In this document: positions 38,702 through 41,663 of the stretch, one piece after another
Layout of the letters: the number at the start of each line of letters is the position of its first letter
How positions within the stretch are numbered: the first letter of the stretch is position 1
Origin: Thermoleophilia bacterium
Lineage (GTDB): Bacteria > Actinomycetota > Thermoleophilia > Gaiellales > Gaiellaceae
DNA: 41,663 nucleotides
NCBI GenBank assembly: GCA_026785685.1
Contig: JAJAZN010000267.1
Span: 1 to 41,663 of the forward strand
Reading direction: 5' to 3'
Notes under the pieces: model-generated
Seen by the model: only the letters and a program-made list of their open reading frames with translations
The model's database searches: none
What the model was told of the DNA's origin: nothing
Program-made: the position numbers and the translations under genes

Positions 38702-41398
38702 GTGTATCCGGCACACATGGAGACCGACGTCGTCCTTCGGGACGGGCGCACGGTGCACGTCCGCCCGGCCCGGCCGAGTGATAGAGACCGACTCGAAGAT
38801 TACTTCCTTGGGCTCTCCGACGAGTCGCGGCGACTTCGCTTCTTCGGGCCTGTGGTGAGCATTCGCGAGCGAGCTGCGGAATCCGTCGAGATCGACTACG
38901 TCGACCATCTGACGCTGCTCGCCTTCCAGGGCCCGAACCTCGCGGAGGTCGTGGGCGGTGCCCAGTACGTCCGCGTGGCTCACTCCACTCGCGCCGAGGT
39001 CGCGATGTCTGTCTCGGACGAGCTGCAGGGGCTCGGGCTCGCCTCGATCCTCATCGCCCACCTCGCCGAAGCTGCGCACGAGAACGGGATCGAGTTCTTC
39101 TCAGCCGATGTGCTCCCGGAGAACCACAGGATGATTCAGGTCTTCCGCGGCACCGGATTTCCGATCCAGATCCGTGCGCGCCCGGGCTCGATCGATGTCG
39201 AGTTCCCGACGACGCGCACGAAGGGGACGACCGAGCACTACGACGATCGCGAGAGGGTCGCGGCAGCGAATGCGGTGCGCCGGGTGCTGGAGGCTCGTTC
39301 GGTTGCCGTGATCGGCGCATCTCGTGATCCGGCGACGATCGGCGGCCGGCTGTTGCGCAACCTGATCGCGCAGCCGTTCGCCGGCATCGTGTATCCGGTC
39401 AATCCGACGAGTAGTGCGGTACAGGGGATTGTGGCGTACGGGAGCGTGACGGAGATCCCGGGGGAGGTCGAGCTGGCCTTCGTCGTCGTGCCGGCGGCAT
39501 GTGTGCTCGAGGTAGTCAGGGAGTGCGGCGAGAAGGGAGTCAAGGCGATCGTCGTGATCTCGGCCGGGTTCGGCGAGACGGGCGAGGAGGGACGCGCCCT
39601 GCAACAGGAGCTCGTCGACGTGTGCCGCACGACGGGGATGCGCATGATCGGCCCGAACTGCATGGGTGTCATCAACACCGACCCCGAGTTCAAGCTCAAC
39701 GGAACATTCGCCCAGGCGTATCCACCCGATGGTCGCATTGCGTTCATGTCGCAGTCGGGCGCGCTCGGCATCGCAGTGATCAACATGGCGAATCAGCTCG
39801 GGCTCGGGATGTCCTCGTTCGTCTCGATCGGCAACAAGGCGGACGTCTCTCCGAACGACCTTCTCTGCTACTGGGACGAGGATGAGAGGACGGAGGTCGT
39901 CCTGCTCTACATCGAGTCGTTCGGGAATCCACGGCGGTTTGCGAACCTCGTGCGGCGCATCGGCCGGCGCAAGCCCGTCGTCGTCGTGAAGAGCGGCCGG
40001 AGCGCAGCGGGCCGTCGGGCGGCCTCGTCGCACACGGGGGCGCTGCTCGCGTCGTCCGACACCACGGTCGACGCGTTGTTGCGCCAGGTCGGAGTCACGC
40101 GCACGGACACGCTCGAGGAGATGTTCGACGTTGCCGCCCTGTTCGCGAACCAGCCTTTGCCGAAGGGTCCAAACGTCGCGATCCTCACGAATGCCGGTGG
40201 GCTGGGAATCCAGTGCGCCGACACGTGCGAAGCTCGCGGTCTTGTCGTCCGCGAACTGGCGCCGGAGACAGTTGCCGAGCTGCGGTCGTTTATTCCTGCC
40301 GCTGCCGGTGTGAGCAATCCGGTCGACATGATCGCGTCTGCGACCGCCGAGGACTACGGGCGGGCGATTCGCGTCATTGCAGCAGACCCCTCGATCGATT
40401 CCCTCATCGTGATCTACATCCCACCGCTCGAGGTCGCTGCGCCCGCTGTTGCGAGGCAGATCGTCGACGCAATCGGCTCGATTGATGGCCGCGTGACAGT
40501 GCTGACGTGCTTCATGTCCGCCCAGGGTCTTCCCGAGGCCCTCTCCACGCCTGGCGTCCGCATCCCCTCGTATGTGTTTCCCGAGCACGCGGCGATCGCG
40601 CTCGCCCACGCTGTCGATCACAGCGCGTGGCGGGAGAAGCCGGTCGGATCGGTTCCGCAGTTCCCGGGCATCCGCAAGGACGAGGCCGCCGCCGTGATTG
40701 CCGGAGCACTGGAGCGGCGAGGGGGATGGCTTCTGCCGGACGAGATAGAACGATTGTTCGACTGCTACGGCGTGCCGACGGCACTCACGTTCCGTGCGGA
40801 TAGCCCGGCGGCCGCAGCCGATGTTGCAGCACGCGTTTCGGGCCTCGTCGTTCTGAAGGCGGTCGGGCCTCTTCACAAGACGGAGGTTGGCGGAGTCCGG
40901 GTCGGGCTTGCCGCGAGCGAGGTTGCGGCCGAGGCGGCGGCGATGGCCGAGCGGATCAAGGGGCACGGTGAGCCGCTCGACGGGTTCGTCGTGCAGGAGC
41001 TCGTGAGCGGTGGCGTCGAGATGCTCGTGGGCATGACTGCAGACCCGGAGTTCGGTCCGGTCGTTGCCTGTGGTGCCGGTGGTGTGACCGTGGAGCTGAC
41101 GCGCGACATCGCCGTGCGTGTCGCGCCGGTCACCGATCTCGAGGCTGCCGAGATGATCCGTTCGCTGGCGACGTTCCCGCTCCTCGACGGGTTTCGCGGC
41201 TCGACGCCAAAGGACGTGCAGGCGCTCGAGGACGTGATCTTGCGCGTCTCGGCCATGGCCAGCGATCAGCCGGAGATCGCCGAGGTGGACTGCAACCCCG
41301 TGATGGTGCTCGACCGCGGAGCTGCCGTCGTGGACGCGCGCGTCCACGTACGACTGTCTGCTCCGCAGCCGCCCATTGCCGGACGAACAGACAGCTGA
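38702..41398 (+). CDS. N-terminal GNAT acetyltransferase fused to NDP-forming acyl-CoA synthetase (CoA-binding, ligase, ATP-grasp)
   Basis: GNAT region ELQGLGLASILIAHLAEAAHENGI; SVAVIGASRDPATIGGRLLRNL; GPNCMGVINT; SQSGALGIAVINMA; SHTGALLASSD; ATP-grasp LKAVGPLHKTEVGGVRVGL. Confidence 0.93.
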   Translation: MYPAHMETDVVLRDGRTVHVRPARPSDRDRLEDYFLGLSDESRRLRFFGPVVSIRERAAESVEIDYVDHLTLLAFQGPNLAEVVGGAQYVRVAHSTRAEVAMSVSDELQGLGLASILIAHLAEAAHENGIEFFSADVLPENHRMIQVFRGTGFPIQIRARPGSIDVEFPTTRTKGTTEHYDDRERVAAANAVRRVLEARSVAVIGASRDPATIGGRLLRNLIAQPFAGIVYPVNPTSSAVQGIVAYGSVTEIPGEVELAFVVVPAACVLEVVRECGEKGVKAIVVISAGFGETGEEGRALQQELVDVCRTTGMRMIGPNCMGVINTDPEFKLNGTFAQAYPPDGRIAFMSQSGALGIAVINMANQLGLGMSSFVSIGNKADVSPNDLLCYWDEDERTEVVLLYIESFGNPRRFANLVRRIGRRKPVVVVKSGRSAAGRRAASSHTGALLASSDTTVDALLRQVGVTRTDTLEEMFDVAALFANQPLPKGPNVAILTNAGGLGIQCADTCEARGLVVRELAPETVAELRSFIPAAAGVSNPVDMIASATAEDYGRAIRVIAADPSIDSLIVIYIPPLEVAAPAVARQIVDAIGSIDGRVTVLTCFMSAQGLPEALSTPGVRIPSYVFPEHAAIALAHAVDHSAWREKPVGSVPQFPGIRKDEAAAVIAGALERRGGWLLPDEIERLFDCYGVPTALTFRADSPAAAADVAARVSGLVVLKAVGPLHKTEVGGVRVGLAASEVAAEAAAMAERIKGHGEPLDGFVVQELVSGGVEMLVGMTADPEFGPVVACGAGGVTVELTRDIAVRVAPVTDLEAAEMIRSLATFPLLDGFRGSTPKDVQALEDVILRVSAMASDQPEIAEVDCNPVMVLDRGAAVVDARVHVRLSAPQPPIAGRTDS

Positions 41399-41416
41399 CG
41401 CGTCCGAAAGCGGCGA

Positions 41417-41663
41417 CTACGCCGACTCGAACAGCGCTTCCCACCGCGCAAGCAACTCCTGCAGCTCGTCGCGGGAGGTGCGGTACTCCGTCAGCATGTC
41501 CATGTTCGTCCAATCCTCGGCGAGCTTCGCCTCGAGTTGCTCCACCTTCGTTTCGAGTGTCGTGATGCGGCGTTCGACCTGCTCGAGCTCCGAAGGCCCT
41601 TTCTTCTTCGGTTTCTCGGGCGACCGGCGCACCGTCGGCGACCCATCTAACGCGGGTCGAGGA
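41417..41663 (-). CDS. ABC-F family ATPase, C-terminal coiled coil (partial, runs off window)
   Basis: KPKKKGPSELEQVERRITTLETKVEQLEAKLAEDWTNMDMLTEYRTSRDELQELLARWEAL; frame stays open to the window edge. Confidence 0.7.
   Translation of the reverse strand, partial: PRPALDGSPTVRRSPEKPKKKGPSELEQVERRITTLETKVEQLEAKLAEDWTNMDMLTEYRTSRDELQELLARWEALFESA

Noticed and set aside
39101-41347. 748-aa minus-strand ORF opposite the acyl-CoA synthetase
   Set aside because: Shadow ORF of high-GC coding; Arg/His/Asp-rich, no recognisable motifs, fully antisense to a well-supported gene.

Overview
High-GC actinobacterial-type window (codon usage, rpmH/rnpA/parAB order and TANNNT leaderless starts fit; a Thermoleophilia-like lineage is only a guess). 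Left part: chromosome origin, with dnaA 5' end (-), an oriC-like intergenic region, rpmH-rnpA-yidD-yidC-jag-rsmG-parA-parB, and tRNA-Ile(GAU) with a strong terminator. Middle: a bifunctional nuclease-family (DUF151) gene, chorismate mutase, CPBP protease, PBP1A-type penicillin-binding protein, several membrane/glycosyltransferase genes, moeA, M28 peptidase, a two-component system, HtrA protease, then a tightly coupled cofactor/respiration operon (moaC-mog-ubiA-like-ccmABCD-ccsA/hemX-like-hemA-hemC-hemD). Right part: an accessory stretch around an intact citrate synthase containing a decayed SAM hydroxide adenosyltransferase (DUF62) gene, a rearranged uracil-DNA-glycosylase-like gene and a type III-like restriction-modification locus (mod/res). 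A small PBECR/DUF4258-like toxin gene plus DUF2283-like gene sits in opposite orientation between mod and res. Then a GNAT-acyl-CoA synthetase fusion and the 3' end of an ABC-F gene. The most interesting signals are (1) the toxin/DUF2283 pair nested between mod and res, with the toxin frame broken by an exact 11-bp tandem duplication next to a hairpin; (2) clustered, individually repairable lesions in res, mod, toxin, DUF62 and UDG-like genes; (3) a 223-bp terminal-inverted-repeat element fitted between moeA and the M28 peptidase; (4) recurrent TANNNT-N6/7-start leaderless promoter architecture. Family names come from motif recognition only; no database search was run.
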